Source: Gammaproteobacteria bacterium
Lineage (GTDB): Bacteria > Pseudomonadota > Gammaproteobacteria > Pseudomonadales > Halieaceae
NCBI GenBank assembly: GCA_030427485.1
Contig: JAUICG010000004.1
Coordinates: forward strand, 58,955 to 122,954
DNA length: 64,000 bases
Direction of reading: 5' to 3'
Position numbers and translations under genes: made by a program. The notes under the pieces are model-generated. The model had not been told where the DNA came from, made no database searches, and worked only from the letters and a program-made list of their open reading frames with translations. This document shows, in pieces, positions 33,097-41,950 of this stretch (positions within the stretch are counted from its first letter, which is position 1; each line of letters starts with the position of its first letter).

Positions 33097-34979
33097 AACG
33101 AATGAATCCCATTATTTGGATTGCGGGTGTAATAGCTCTGGTGATACTGGGCGGCATAGCCTGGTTAGTTTTTTCTCCTCAGGAGGGTGGCGCACCAGTT
33201 CTCGTGACGAACGACGACATGCCGCGATACAGTGCCGGCTCTCTTGAGGTGGGTTTGATGACCGATCCGCGCACCCCGCAGGTTGGGGACAATCGCCTGA
33301 TTGTGGAACTGCGCGACGTCAACGGCAAACCGATATCGACCCAAATCGATGCCTACGCCGAGATGCCTGCGATGGGCGCGATGCCCGCCATGCGCGCGCC
33401 GGCTGATCTTAAGGAGACGGCACCCGGTCGATACGAGGGATCAGTGGATTTGTCGATGCGCGGCGAGTGGCCGCTGACGATGAGCGTTGCCACAGAAAGC
33501 GGCCCGCCGGTCCGGCTGCAGTTCGACCTTGCGACGGACCGGGCGGAGATGCCGATTGCCGCTGGGGGTGTGTCGATTGGCAACTCGGGTGCGGCCGATA
33601 TGAACGCAGCGGACAGCGGCTTGCCGCGCTATCAGGCAGGCGATCTGGAAATTGCTGTGGACATCGATCCAGGTACGGCGCGGGTCGGCGATAACAAAAT
33701 CATGATTGAACTGCGCGACGCCGATGGCCAGCCAATTGACAATGCGGACATTGACGCGTTCGCGCAGATGCCGGCAATGGGCGCGATGCCCGCGATGCGT
33801 GCACCGGCCGATCTTAAAATGACCGGACCCGGGCAGTATGAAGGCTCAATGAACCTGTCCATGCGTGGCGAGTGGCCGCTGACGGTCGAGATCAAAGATC
33901 CGGGTCGCGGCGACAAGCGCCTGCAATTTGATCTGGCGACCGATCGAGAGGGCCTGACAATTGCCGCCGGGGCGACCCCGGTCGGCGGCGCCGCGATGTC
34001 AATGGACGACGCCAACGTCATCACCATCGATAACCGGCGCCGCCAGATGATTGGCGTGGAGACCGGTGAGACGACGCATCGCGATCTGGTGAAGTCGATT
34101 CGCGCGGTTGGCGAAGTGACGTTCGATGAACGTTTGCTATCGCAGGTAGCTCTGAAATTCGACGGCTACATCGGCGATCTCAAGGCCGACTATGTCGGCA
34201 CGGAAGTAACCAAGAACCAGGTGCTGTTCACCGTGTACAGTCCTGAGTTGCTGGCGGCTCAGCAAGAGTACCTGGAGACTCGCAGACGTCGGCCCAATTC
34301 GCAAAATAGCCTGTTGAGGGCAGCCCGCCAACGGCTCGCCTTGTGGGACATGTCCGACCAGGAGATCACAGCACTCGAGCGTCGAGGCGAGCCGCTGGAT
34401 TACGTGGCCTTCCACGCGCCACGCAGCGGTACGTTAATCGAGCGTCACATTGCCGATGGCAGTGCGGCAAAGATGGGCCAGACATTGCTCACGATCGCTG
34501 ATCTGTCGAGCGTCTGGATTGAAGCCGACGTATTTGAAGCGGATCTTGAACTCGTAAAGGTCGGCATGTCGGCGAGCGTTACGCTGCCGTACCTGCCGGG
34601 CAAAACGTACCCGGCCACCGTGGAATACGTCTATCCCTACCTCGAAGGGAAAAGCCGCACAGGACGCATTCGATTGTCGCTGGACAATTCTGACGGCGAA
34701 CTGAAACCGGACATGTATGCCCAGGTGTCGTTGCAGGCGGATATCGGCCATCGCCTCAGTGTCCCGGAAGAGGCGATCATCGTTGCCGGCGAAAGCCGTG
34801 TCGTGTTCGTCGATCTTGGGGCTGGCAGGCTCAAGCCTGTCCGCATCAAAGCAGGTCGCGGTGCCAACGGATTCGTCGAAGTCCTTGAGGGCCTCACGTT
34901 GGGTGACACAGTCGTCACCTCTGGCAATTTTCTTATCGCCGCTGAAACCCGGCTGAAGACGGGGATTAACCAATGGTAA
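33093..34979 (+). CDS. cusB: RND membrane-fusion adaptor (CusB-like) with two N-terminal FixH/YtkA-like domains
   Basis: 628 residues, about 200 longer than ordinary CusB. After a membrane anchor (10-28) come two similar Met-rich beta domains at about 44-150 and 179-285; each contains MPAMGAMPAMRAPADLK followed by SMRGEWPLT and LQFDLATDR, and they are related to FixH/YtkA-like domains. The C-terminal half is a standard adaptor: barrel-sandwich hybrid (FDGYIGDLKADYVGTEV...FHAPRSGTLIERHI), alpha-hairpin and beta-barrel. The repeated Met motifs could hold Cu(I)/Ag(I) and replace the missing metallochaperone CusF. The start overlaps cusC by 4 bases and the stop overlaps cusA by 7. Confidence 0.86.
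   Translation: MKRMNPIIWIAGVIALVILGGIAWLVFSPQEGGAPVLVTNDDMPRYSAGSLEVGLMTDPRTPQVGDNRLIVELRDVNGKPISTQIDAYAEMPAMGAMPAMRAPADLKETAPGRYEGSVDLSMRGEWPLTMSVATESGPPVRLQFDLATDRAEMPIAAGGVSIGNSGAADMNAADSGLPRYQAGDLEIAVDIDPGTARVGDNKIMIELRDADGQPIDNADIDAFAQMPAMGAMPAMRAPADLKMTGPGQYEGSMNLSMRGEWPLTVEIKDPGRGDKRLQFDLATDREGLTIAAGATPVGGAAMSMDDANVITIDNRRRQMIGVETGETTHRDLVKSIRAVGEVTFDERLLSQVALKFDGYIGDLKADYVGTEVTKNQVLFTVYSPELLAAQQEYLETRRRRPNSQNSLLRAARQRLALWDMSDQEITALERRGEPLDYVAFHAPRSGTLIERHIADGSAAKMGQTLLTIADLSSVWIEADVFEADLELVKVGMSASVTLPYLPGKTYPATVEYVYPYLEGKSRTGRIRLSLDNSDGELKPDMYAQVSLQADIGHRLSVPEEAIIVAGESRVVFVDLGAGRLKPVRIKAGRGANGFVEVLEGLTLGDTVVTSGNFLIAAETRLKTGINQW
33222..33947 (+). repeat. Internal tandem duplication encoding two FixH/YtkA-like domains
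   Basis: Two in-frame segments of equal length (33222-33542 and 33627-33947, 321 bases each) encode near-identical domains separated by a Ser/Gly/Ala linker of ~28 residues. A 17-residue Met-Ala-Pro stretch is identical in both at protein level but differs at several silent third positions in the DNA, so the duplication is not recent. Confidence 0.8.
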
Positions 34980-37900
34980 ATAACCACGATAACGGATCAG
35001 TCTCTCCGCCGAATCATGGCCCGCTTGAAAAACTGATCAATTTTTCTGCGCGCAATACCTTGCTGACCTTGATGCTGGTGATTGCGGCGGCTTTTTGGGG
35101 TTATCGCTCCCTCAGCACCGCGCCTCTGGATGCGATTCCCGATTTGTCGGACGTGCAGGTGATTGTATTCACCAATTGGCCGGGGCGTAGTCCCGACCTG
35201 GTCGAAGACCAAATCACCTATCCCCTGACGACGACCTTACTGGCAGCCCCCGAGGTCCGCTTCGTGCGAGGTCAAAGCTTCATGGGTCTGTCGTTCGTCT
35301 ACGTCATTTTCGAAGACGGCACCGACATGTACTGGGCCCGCTCACGCGTGCTGGAGTACCTTAACTCGGCGGCGCCGAAACTGCCGGACGATGTGCGCCC
35401 CACACTGGGGCCCGATGCCACCGGGGTCGGCTGGGTGTATCAGTATGCGCTGGTCGACAAGAGCGGCAAGCAGAGTTTGGCGGACTTACGTAGTCTGCAG
35501 GACTTTAACCTGCGCTACGCCCTGGAAGCCGTTGAAGGTGTTGCCGAAGTCGCGGCGGTGGGGGGCTTCGTCAAGGAATACCAGATTAATGTCGATCCGA
35601 ACAAGCTCGCATCCTACGGTATCCCGTTGCACAAGGTCACGATGGCGGTACGTGCTTCGAATAAGGATGTCGGTGGGCGGGTGCTGGAAATCGCGGGCCA
35701 CGAGCAGTTTATTCGTGGCCGCGGCTATGTCAAATCGGTGGAGGATTTGAAAGAGGTTGTTATAGGGCTCGGTGAGGGTGGGATTCCCATTCGCGTCGCC
35801 GATGTCGCTAACGTCAGTCTGGGCCCCGCGTTACAGCGCGGTCAGGCCGATCTTGATGGTGAGGGCATCGCAGTCGGTGGCATTGTCGTCATGCGCTATG
35901 GCGAAAACGCGCTGGATGTGATCAATCGCGTCAAAGAAAGACTGGAAGTGCTCAAAACCAGTCTTCCCGATGGTGTGGAGATCGTGCCGGTTTACGACCG
36001 GTCAAGTCTGATCGAGAGAGCAATCGACACCCTGCGCAATACGCTGATCGAAGAGATGCTGATCGTCTCGCTTGTCATCGGCCTGTTCCTGTTGCATGTG
36101 CGTTCTGCATTTGTCGCTATCCTGACCTTACCGATCGCGATCCTGCTGGCTTTTATTCCGATGTCCTATATGGGTCTGACAGCAAACATTATGTCGCTCG
36201 GTGGTATCGCAGTGGCCATTGGCGCGATGGTTGATGCGGCTATCGTCATTATCGACAACGTGCACAAACGTTTACAAGGGCAAACCTTGGAAGGCGAATC
36301 AAGAACGCGCCTCATCATCGAAGCCATGCAGGAGGTTGGCCCCAGCATATTTTTCTCATTACTAATTATCACGGTGTCCTTCGCTCCGGTGTTCGCCCTT
36401 GAAGGCACGGAAGGCCGGTTATTCAAACCATTGGCGTACACCAAAACCTTTTCCATGTTCTTCGCGGCGTTGCTCTCGGTGACACTGATTCCGGCTTTGG
36501 CGGTCTTACTCATCAAGGGGCGTATTCGCGGTGACGACAGCCGACTGAACAAGGCGTTAAGGAACGGTTACGCACCCGTAGTGCGCTTTGCCGTGCGTTG
36601 GCGTTGCCCGGTTGTCATCGGCGCGTTGCTCGCCCTCGTTGCAACAGTGCCGGTGTATCGAAGCCTCGGCAATGAATTCATGCCGCCTTTGAACGAAGGC
36701 AGCATCCTGTACATGCCGACAGCTCTACCCGGAATTTCCATCGAAGAAGCGACCCGTGTCATGCAGACGATGGACCGGGAATTGAATAAGTTTCCGGAAG
36801 TGGAGCGCGTGTTCGGCAAAGTGGGTCGCAGCACGAGCCCCACGGATCCGGCCCCGCTGTCGATGATCGAAACCAACATCATGCTCAAGGACAAAAGCGA
36901 GTGGCGTGAAGGCATGACCTGGGACAAGTTAATCGGTGAGATGGACAGCGCGATGCGCTTCCCCGGTATGCCGAACATCTGGTGGATGCCCATTCAAACC
37001 CGCACGGAGATGCTTGCCACCGGCATACGTTCGGCGCTTGGCATCAAAATCTTCGGGCCGGATCTCGCTACCATCGAGCGTACGGGTGTGGATATCGAGC
37101 GCGCACTGCTTGACGATGAGCGGACTGCGCCCTACACGCGCAGCGCGTTCGCCGAACGCGCGACGGGCGGCTACTTTCTCGATTTTGATATCGACCGGAA
37201 GGCGGCCGCGCGCTTCGGCCTTAATGTCGATGACATTCAAAGCGTGATCGAGGCGGCGATGGGTGGCGTTAAAGTCAGTGAAACAGTGGAGGGACGGGAA
37301 CGATACGGAATTCTGGTCAGGTACGCACGTGAGTATCGAGACAATATCGACGCCCTTAAGCGTGTTTTTGTAACGACCTCTAACGGTGCACAAATCCCGA
37401 TCACCCAGGTCGCAGACCTCAAGTTCCGCACCGGACCTCCAGCCTTGCGCAACGAGGACGGCCAACTGGTGAGTTTCGTTTTTGTCGACGTCAATGATGA
37501 CATCGGTATCGCCGACTATGTGGATCTGGCACGCCAGGTGGTCGCCGACAAAGTAAAGCTCACGCCTGGGTACCGCCTCGACTGGGCGGGACAGTTCACC
37601 TATTTCGAACGCGCCAAGGCACGGCTGACCGTCCTGGTGCCGGCGACGATTTTCGTCATCTTCTTCATGCTCTATATGCATCGCAAATCGATGATCGAAA
37701 CACTGATCGTGATGACGGCACTGCCGTTTTCGCTGATTGGCAGCGTGTGGTTGTTGTCGGCGCTCAACTACAACCTGAGTGTCGCGGTGGCCGTGGGCAT
37801 GATCGCGGTGGCGGGACTCGCCGTTGAACTCGGGTTGCTCATGATGCTGTACCTGGATCTGGCCTGGCGACAGCACGCGCTGGATGGAACGCCCGCGAGT

Positions 37901-38200
37901 CAACAAGACCTGACCAACGCCATCACTGAAGGCGCGAGTCAGCGCATTCGTCCGATGCTAATGACGGGTCTCACGCTGTTCCTGGGATTGGTTCCGATCA
38001 TGTACAGCACCGGCAGTGGCGCTGATGTCATGAAGCGTATCGCCGCACCAATGCTCGGTGGTGCCGGCTCGGCTCTGATTCTCGTGCTACTCGTTTTTCC
38101 TGCCATCTTTTCATTTTGGCGAGGTCGGGGCCTGCCTGCGTCCGATCAGCTCCCGAAATCCCGCGTCGCATCCGAAACCCGTGACGAGAGTCCGTCATGA
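34973..38200 (+). CDS. cusA: HME4-type RND efflux pump, Cu(I)/Ag(I) specific (CusA)
   Basis: 1075 residues, 12 transmembrane helices and two large periplasmic loops. TMH4 carries GAMVDAAIVIIDN (~417-429), the form typical of Cu/Ag pumps (HME4), not the DFG...DG form of CzcA. The three methionines that line the E. coli CusA substrate path appear conserved in YMPTALPG, PLSMIET and RTEMLATG. The pump takes ions from periplasm or inner membrane to the outside using the proton gradient. The sequence starts 7 bases inside cusB. Confidence 0.92.
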   Translation: MVNNHDNGSVSPPNHGPLEKLINFSARNTLLTLMLVIAAAFWGYRSLSTAPLDAIPDLSDVQVIVFTNWPGRSPDLVEDQITYPLTTTLLAAPEVRFVRGQSFMGLSFVYVIFEDGTDMYWARSRVLEYLNSAAPKLPDDVRPTLGPDATGVGWVYQYALVDKSGKQSLADLRSLQDFNLRYALEAVEGVAEVAAVGGFVKEYQINVDPNKLASYGIPLHKVTMAVRASNKDVGGRVLEIAGHEQFIRGRGYVKSVEDLKEVVIGLGEGGIPIRVADVANVSLGPALQRGQADLDGEGIAVGGIVVMRYGENALDVINRVKERLEVLKTSLPDGVEIVPVYDRSSLIERAIDTLRNTLIEEMLIVSLVIGLFLLHVRSAFVAILTLPIAILLAFIPMSYMGLTANIMSLGGIAVAIGAMVDAAIVIIDNVHKRLQGQTLEGESRTRLIIEAMQEVGPSIFFSLLIITVSFAPVFALEGTEGRLFKPLAYTKTFSMFFAALLSVTLIPALAVLLIKGRIRGDDSRLNKALRNGYAPVVRFAVRWRCPVVIGALLALVATVPVYRSLGNEFMPPLNEGSILYMPTALPGISIEEATRVMQTMDRELNKFPEVERVFGKVGRSTSPTDPAPLSMIETNIMLKDKSEWREGMTWDKLIGEMDSAMRFPGMPNIWWMPIQTRTEMLATGIRSALGIKIFGPDLATIERTGVDIERALLDDERTAPYTRSAFAERATGGYFLDFDIDRKAAARFGLNVDDIQSVIEAAMGGVKVSETVEGRERYGILVRYAREYRDNIDALKRVFVTTSNGAQIPITQVADLKFRTGPPALRNEDGQLVSFVFVDVNDDIGIADYVDLARQVVADKVKLTPGYRLDWAGQFTYFERAKARLTVLVPATIFVIFFMLYMHRKSMIETLIVMTALPFSLIGSVWLLSALNYNLSVAVAVGMIAVAGLAVELGLLMMLYLDLAWRQHALDGTPASQQDLTNAITEGASQRIRPMLMTGLTLFLGLVPIMYSTGSGADVMKRIAAPMLGGAGSALILVLLVFPAIFSFWRGRGLPASDQLPKSRVASETRDESPS

Positions 38201-38267
38201 TGGCCCATGGGTGGCGGCACGAGGTGGGTTACAACGGGCCTTTCGGCTCACACTGGAGGTAATGACA

Positions 38268-38561
38268 ATGAGTAAATCAACGAAACAATCACAAAGCATG
38301 CTGGTGAGTGCGATGTTGATTCTAGCGGCAGCGATTGCCCTAAATAGCCCAACAACATTCTCTCAAACAACGCGGACCGCGGCTTCCGATACTACAATCA
38401 GTACTAAATTTCATAGGCATGGTCCTCCGGGTAAGGGGTTTTACCACACAGAGGGGCATAGCAAGCAGACTGCCGTCAAACGTTGTCCTGCGCAGTTGAA
38501 ACAGTATGGGCCTCCGAGTACGCGGTTGCGAACACGGAGTCATATTGCCCCGTGTAGGTAA
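38268..38561 (+). CDS. Small secreted His-rich hypothetical protein after cusA
   Basis: 97 residues: a signal peptide (MLVSAMLILAAAIALNSPTTFSQ) and a basic mature part with HRHGPPGKGFYHTEGHSK and two cysteines (RCPAQL, APCR). GGAGGT at 38255-38260 fits the ATG at 38268 better than the ATG at 38262. It lies 67 bases after cusA and may be the last gene of that operon. His/Cys content suggests metal binding; no family recognised. Confidence 0.6.
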   Translation: MSKSTKQSQSMLVSAMLILAAAIALNSPTTFSQTTRTAASDTTISTKFHRHGPPGKGFYHTEGHSKQTAVKRCPAQLKQYGPPSTRLRTRSHIAPCR

Positions 38562-39150
38562 ACGACTCGGATGCAGGGAGGTGACGTGAAGTAGACACAT
38601 AGACCGGGGCTCGGTTAGGTCGAATATCGTTAGTATTTGACGAGCTGTGCCTCGGTTCGCTCTAAAAGCTGCCGCTAGATGAAAGAAAGGATCTGATCTT
38701 TCCTGCGCGATCTGGTGTTTGAAAAACACTAGAGGAGCCTTGGGGATCGCCCTAGGGTGGACTTGTTTGGGCTTATGATTTCAGTTCACGCGCGGTAACC
38801 TAGGGTGTGTAAGATCGGATTTTAGCCAGGCCACGGTCATAGTGCTGGCGATTCGATTCGTTCGTATTTCCGTTGCGTGGGCCCCTAGCAGCTTCATCGT
38901 GCTTGAGCTCAGCAGGCATGGGTATGGCGAAGCGGAAATTGCACACTTTATTCGAGGGGGACAGAGCAAGTTCAGAGCAGAGGATATTCTTCGTCTTACG
39001 ACCTGGTGCAGGCGGAGCGACACGACAAAGCCTCAGATCGCCTCGAGTTCTCTAATTTGGGGTTAATCAACAAAATTTAGGTATTGAAGTGCTGGATTGT
39101 TGGTGTATGATTTCGCGGGTATCCAATTGTAGAGTTTTTGAATAGTTCTG
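38562..39150. other. Intergenic region between the Cus-like and Czc operons
   Basis: 589 bases without a gene I can support. An open frame at 38842-39066 has no convincing ribosome site and no recognisable domain; it may be a decayed remnant. The last ~100 bases become AT-rich (AATTTAGGTATTGAAG, TTTTTGAATAG) and should hold the czcI promoter, but no MerR-type 19-base spacer promoter is present, unlike the Pb/Cd genes. Confidence 0.5.
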
Positions 39151-39498
39151 ATGCGTCGTACTCCTTTATCCTGGTTTCTGGCTTTGATGATTGTCTTACA
39201 GTCACTCACGGCCGTGGTCGAAGCTCACGCTTTTGACCTCATGGAGCCTGCGCACGATGCATTACATCAATCATTTTCAGACTCATCGCCCCTTGCTGAC
39301 ACTACGGACACCGGCGAGCAGAATACGCCTCTGGATCACATTCTTCACTGTCCTCACCATGGCTGTCACTCCCCCTTGTTCGTGTCAGGTGGATTAAGCG
39401 TGTCCTTGCTGGTGAGTACTATTTCCGCTAAGCCAATGTCCAGGGACTTCGCACCCGAAGCGCCCGTCTCGTCACTGTTCCGCCCTCCTATAGCCTAA
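39151..39498 (+). CDS. czcI: CzcI-like periplasmic protein
   Basis: 115 residues: signal peptide (ALMIVLQSLTAVVEAHAFD) and a His/Cys-containing mature part (AHDALHQ, HILHCPHHGCHSP) with a hydrophobic stretch near 80-95. Small proteins of this type precede czcCBA in many proteobacteria (CzcI) and are thought to modulate the operon's metal response. The ribosome site is weak. It is 89 bases before czcC. Confidence 0.7.
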   Translation: MRRTPLSWFLALMIVLQSLTAVVEAHAFDLMEPAHDALHQSFSDSSPLADTTDTGEQNTPLDHILHCPHHGCHSPLFVSGGLSVSLLVSTISAKPMSRDFAPEAPVSSLFRPPIA

Positions 39499-39587
39499 TC
39501 CTGTAACTGCGCTTTGTCCTTTCTGTATCGGCTTGAGCCGTTGCAGTTGGGTCGGTCTGTTCGCGTCCAATTAACAGGATTTATCAT

Positions 39588-40928
39588 ATGTTACATCTAT
39601 ACCAAGCGCCCTTGTTTGGCGCCCGGAGTAATTGTTTTCCACTCCGGAAAAGTTTTTTCTTTGGCTTTATCATGCTTGTCTCCGTCATTGCCGCGCGAGC
39701 AGAATCGCCTGAGCCTGCGCTGACGTTAACCACCGCGCTTCAACAGGCGCTTGACCTGAATCCATCACTTAAGGTTTATCCCTTTCGGGATGAAGCCCTG
39801 GCGGGATCCGCACTTACCGCAAACCTCAGGCCCGCCGTCGAAGTGGGGTTTGAAGCTGAGAATTTCGCAGGCTCAGGTGAACTCGAGGGCTTCGACAATG
39901 CTGAACTGACCGTATCGCTGTTTTCGGTTCTTGAATTGGGTGAGAAACGATCAGCGCGCGGAGGTGTCATTTCTGATAGCCGTACCGTGCTGGAGACACA
40001 GCGGCAGCTTGAATCACTGGAACTGCTCGCAGAAGTAACCCGTCGGTTCATCGACACACTGGCCTCTCAGGCACGAGTTGAATTGGCTGGCGAAGCAGTA
40101 GCACTCGCCGAGCAGACACTCTCCGTAGTAAATAAGCGAACTGCCGCCGGAGCATCTCCGCAAGCCGAAGCCAAGCGAGCGCAAGCCGCCCTCGCCATGG
40201 CGCGGCTGATGGAATCATCCGAGCGGAAGCGATTTGAGTTTCTGAAGGTGTCGCTCTCAGCACTTTGGGGCGTGACTACTCCATCATTTCTGCGCGTTGA
40301 TGGTGACCTCTTCCAGTTTGGTGACGATGTCGCTTTTGAAACGTTGTACGAACGGGTCAGTAACAATCCAGCAGTACAGCTCTTCGCCGCTCAAGAGCGG
40401 GTGAAAGAGGCCGAGCTCCGCCTGGTCAAAACGCAGTCAACCAGTGATATCAGCTGGTCTGTCGGTGTCAGGCGCTTGCGTGAAGTCGATGATACCGCGC
40501 TGGTGGCAGGCTTGAGCATGCCGCTGTTCTCAGGACGGCGTAATTCGGGTGAGATCCGGCGAGCAATGGCCGAGCGGAACGCGATTTCGGTAGAGCGTGA
40601 GGCCAGCGTACTTCAACTGCACTCGCTGCTTTTCAGTGCATATTCCAGTCGACAGCAAGCCAGAATGGCGGTAGAGCAGCTGAAGCAGGCTGTGATTCCC
40701 GCATTGGAAGATGCCGCAAATCAAACCCGACTCGGTTATCAGCGGGGGCGTTTCGGTTACCTCGACTACATCACTGCCAGCCAGGAGTTGCTCGAATCCA
40801 AACGTATGCTGATCGAGTCCGCTGCCGCTGTGCTTACCTACGGTGCAGAAATCGAACAATTGACGGCCGATACGGTATCAGTCGAGCAGTTTACGCCTAA
40901 TACAGCTATTTCAGGATATCCAAAATGA
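39588..40928 (+). CDS. czcC: Outer-membrane efflux protein CzcC (TolC family)
   Basis: 446 residues; outer-membrane channel of the Czc pump. A hydrophobic signal segment (FFFGFIMLVSVIAARAES) follows an N-terminal extension, so the true start may be the internal ATG at 39672. The body has two OEP repeats (ALTLTTALQQALDLNPSL...; QQARMAVEQLKQAVIPALEDAANQTRLGYQRGRFGYLDYITA). Stop and czcB start overlap by 4 bases. Confidence 0.86.
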   Translation: MLHLYQAPLFGARSNCFPLRKSFFFGFIMLVSVIAARAESPEPALTLTTALQQALDLNPSLKVYPFRDEALAGSALTANLRPAVEVGFEAENFAGSGELEGFDNAELTVSLFSVLELGEKRSARGGVISDSRTVLETQRQLESLELLAEVTRRFIDTLASQARVELAGEAVALAEQTLSVVNKRTAAGASPQAEAKRAQAALAMARLMESSERKRFEFLKVSLSALWGVTTPSFLRVDGDLFQFGDDVAFETLYERVSNNPAVQLFAAQERVKEAELRLVKTQSTSDISWSVGVRRLREVDDTALVAGLSMPLFSGRRNSGEIRRAMAERNAISVEREASVLQLHSLLFSAYSSRQQARMAVEQLKQAVIPALEDAANQTRLGYQRGRFGYLDYITASQELLESKRMLIESAAAVLTYGAEIEQLTADTVSVEQFTPNTAISGYPK

Positions 40929-41863
40929 ACGACACTTTAACTATCAAACGCACCCTGGCACGCAGTTTGTGCATGATTCTGGCCACGCTGATTTTTGTGA
41001 GCCCGACGCACGCCGAATCTGAATCCGAAGAAGGTGAAGATCACGATGAAGGCCATATAGAACTGTCGCAGGAACAAATTGATCACGCTGGTATAGCGCT
41101 CGAGAAAGTCCGGTCAGGACCGCTTCAGGAAGTTCTGACCGTGTACGGCACGATCAGATCCAACCCCGAACAGGTTCAACGGGTGAGCGCCCGTTTCGAT
41201 GGCGCCGTACGCAAGATAGACAAGCGTATCGGCGATAGCGTGAAGCGCGGGGATACGATCCTCACGGTCGAGGCGAATGAGTCGATGCAAGACTACCCCA
41301 TCAACGCCACTATTGATGGAGTAGTTACTCACAGGGAGGCAAATATTGGAGAGCAGACCAATGGTCGTACGCTCCTAGTGATTGAAGACCTATCCACCGT
41401 ATGGGTGGAACTCTCACTTTTCTCCCAGGATCTGCCCCTGGTTCACGTTGGTCAGAAGGTCCGGATAAACAGCAAAAAACGTGACGTTACTGCAGAGGGA
41501 CTGGTGACGTACATCGCCCCGATGGGGATTTCAAGCAGCCAAACCGTTCTCGCCCGCGTTCCTCTACCCAACCCGGAGCGACGCTGGACGCCTGGCCAAT
41601 TTGTGGTAGGTGACATCATTTTGTCCGAGGCTAACGTTCCATTACTGGTCAACACGGAGGCGTTGCAAATTGTCGAAAATCGTCCTGTCATCTTTGTGCA
41701 AGGTGAAGAGGGGTTTGAGCCGCGACCAGTTCAGATCGGTCGCTCCGACGGCCGTTCCACTGAGGTTCTCGGTGGACTCAGTAGTGGTGAAATCTATGTA
41801 ACGAAAAACAGCTTCGTCCTCAAATCTGAACTGGGCAAGGAGGACGCGGAACATGGACATTGA
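40925..41863 (+). CDS. czcB: RND membrane-fusion adaptor CzcB
   Basis: 312 residues, a compact adaptor. Signal peptide to THAESES (~31), then an acidic His-containing segment (EEGEDHDEGHIE) that could bind Zn, a barrel-sandwich hybrid interrupted by almost no alpha-hairpin (KIDKRIGDSVKRGDTILTVEANESMQDYPINATIDGVVTHR) and a beta-barrel. The C-terminus ends in EDAEHGH. It lacks the long coiled hairpin and the large C-terminal domain of Cupriavidus CzcB. An 87-base gap precedes czcA. Confidence 0.86.
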   Translation: MNDTLTIKRTLARSLCMILATLIFVSPTHAESESEEGEDHDEGHIELSQEQIDHAGIALEKVRSGPLQEVLTVYGTIRSNPEQVQRVSARFDGAVRKIDKRIGDSVKRGDTILTVEANESMQDYPINATIDGVVTHREANIGEQTNGRTLLVIEDLSTVWVELSLFSQDLPLVHVGQKVRINSKKRDVTAEGLVTYIAPMGISSSQTVLARVPLPNPERRWTPGQFVVGDIILSEANVPLLVNTEALQIVENRPVIFVQGEEGFEPRPVQIGRSDGRSTEVLGGLSSGEIYVTKNSFVLKSELGKEDAEHGH

Positions 41864-41950
41864 TCACAAATCGAAACGACGAGAGGCAGCTGATTATCAG
41901 CGTGTTTACGGCGATATTGCCCCGATTACATGGGAAAGGGAGGGCACGTC

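Noticed and set aside
36929..37906. Long open frame (325 codons) antisense to the cusA gene.
   Set aside because: It lies wholly inside the RND pump gene, whose protein is strongly conserved; the antisense protein has no domain and is rich in His/Arg from reverse reading of common codons.
38842..39066. 74-codon frame between the Cus and Czc operons as a gene or recombinase remnant.
   Set aside because: No ribosome site and no domain match I could defend; noted only in the intergenic entry.
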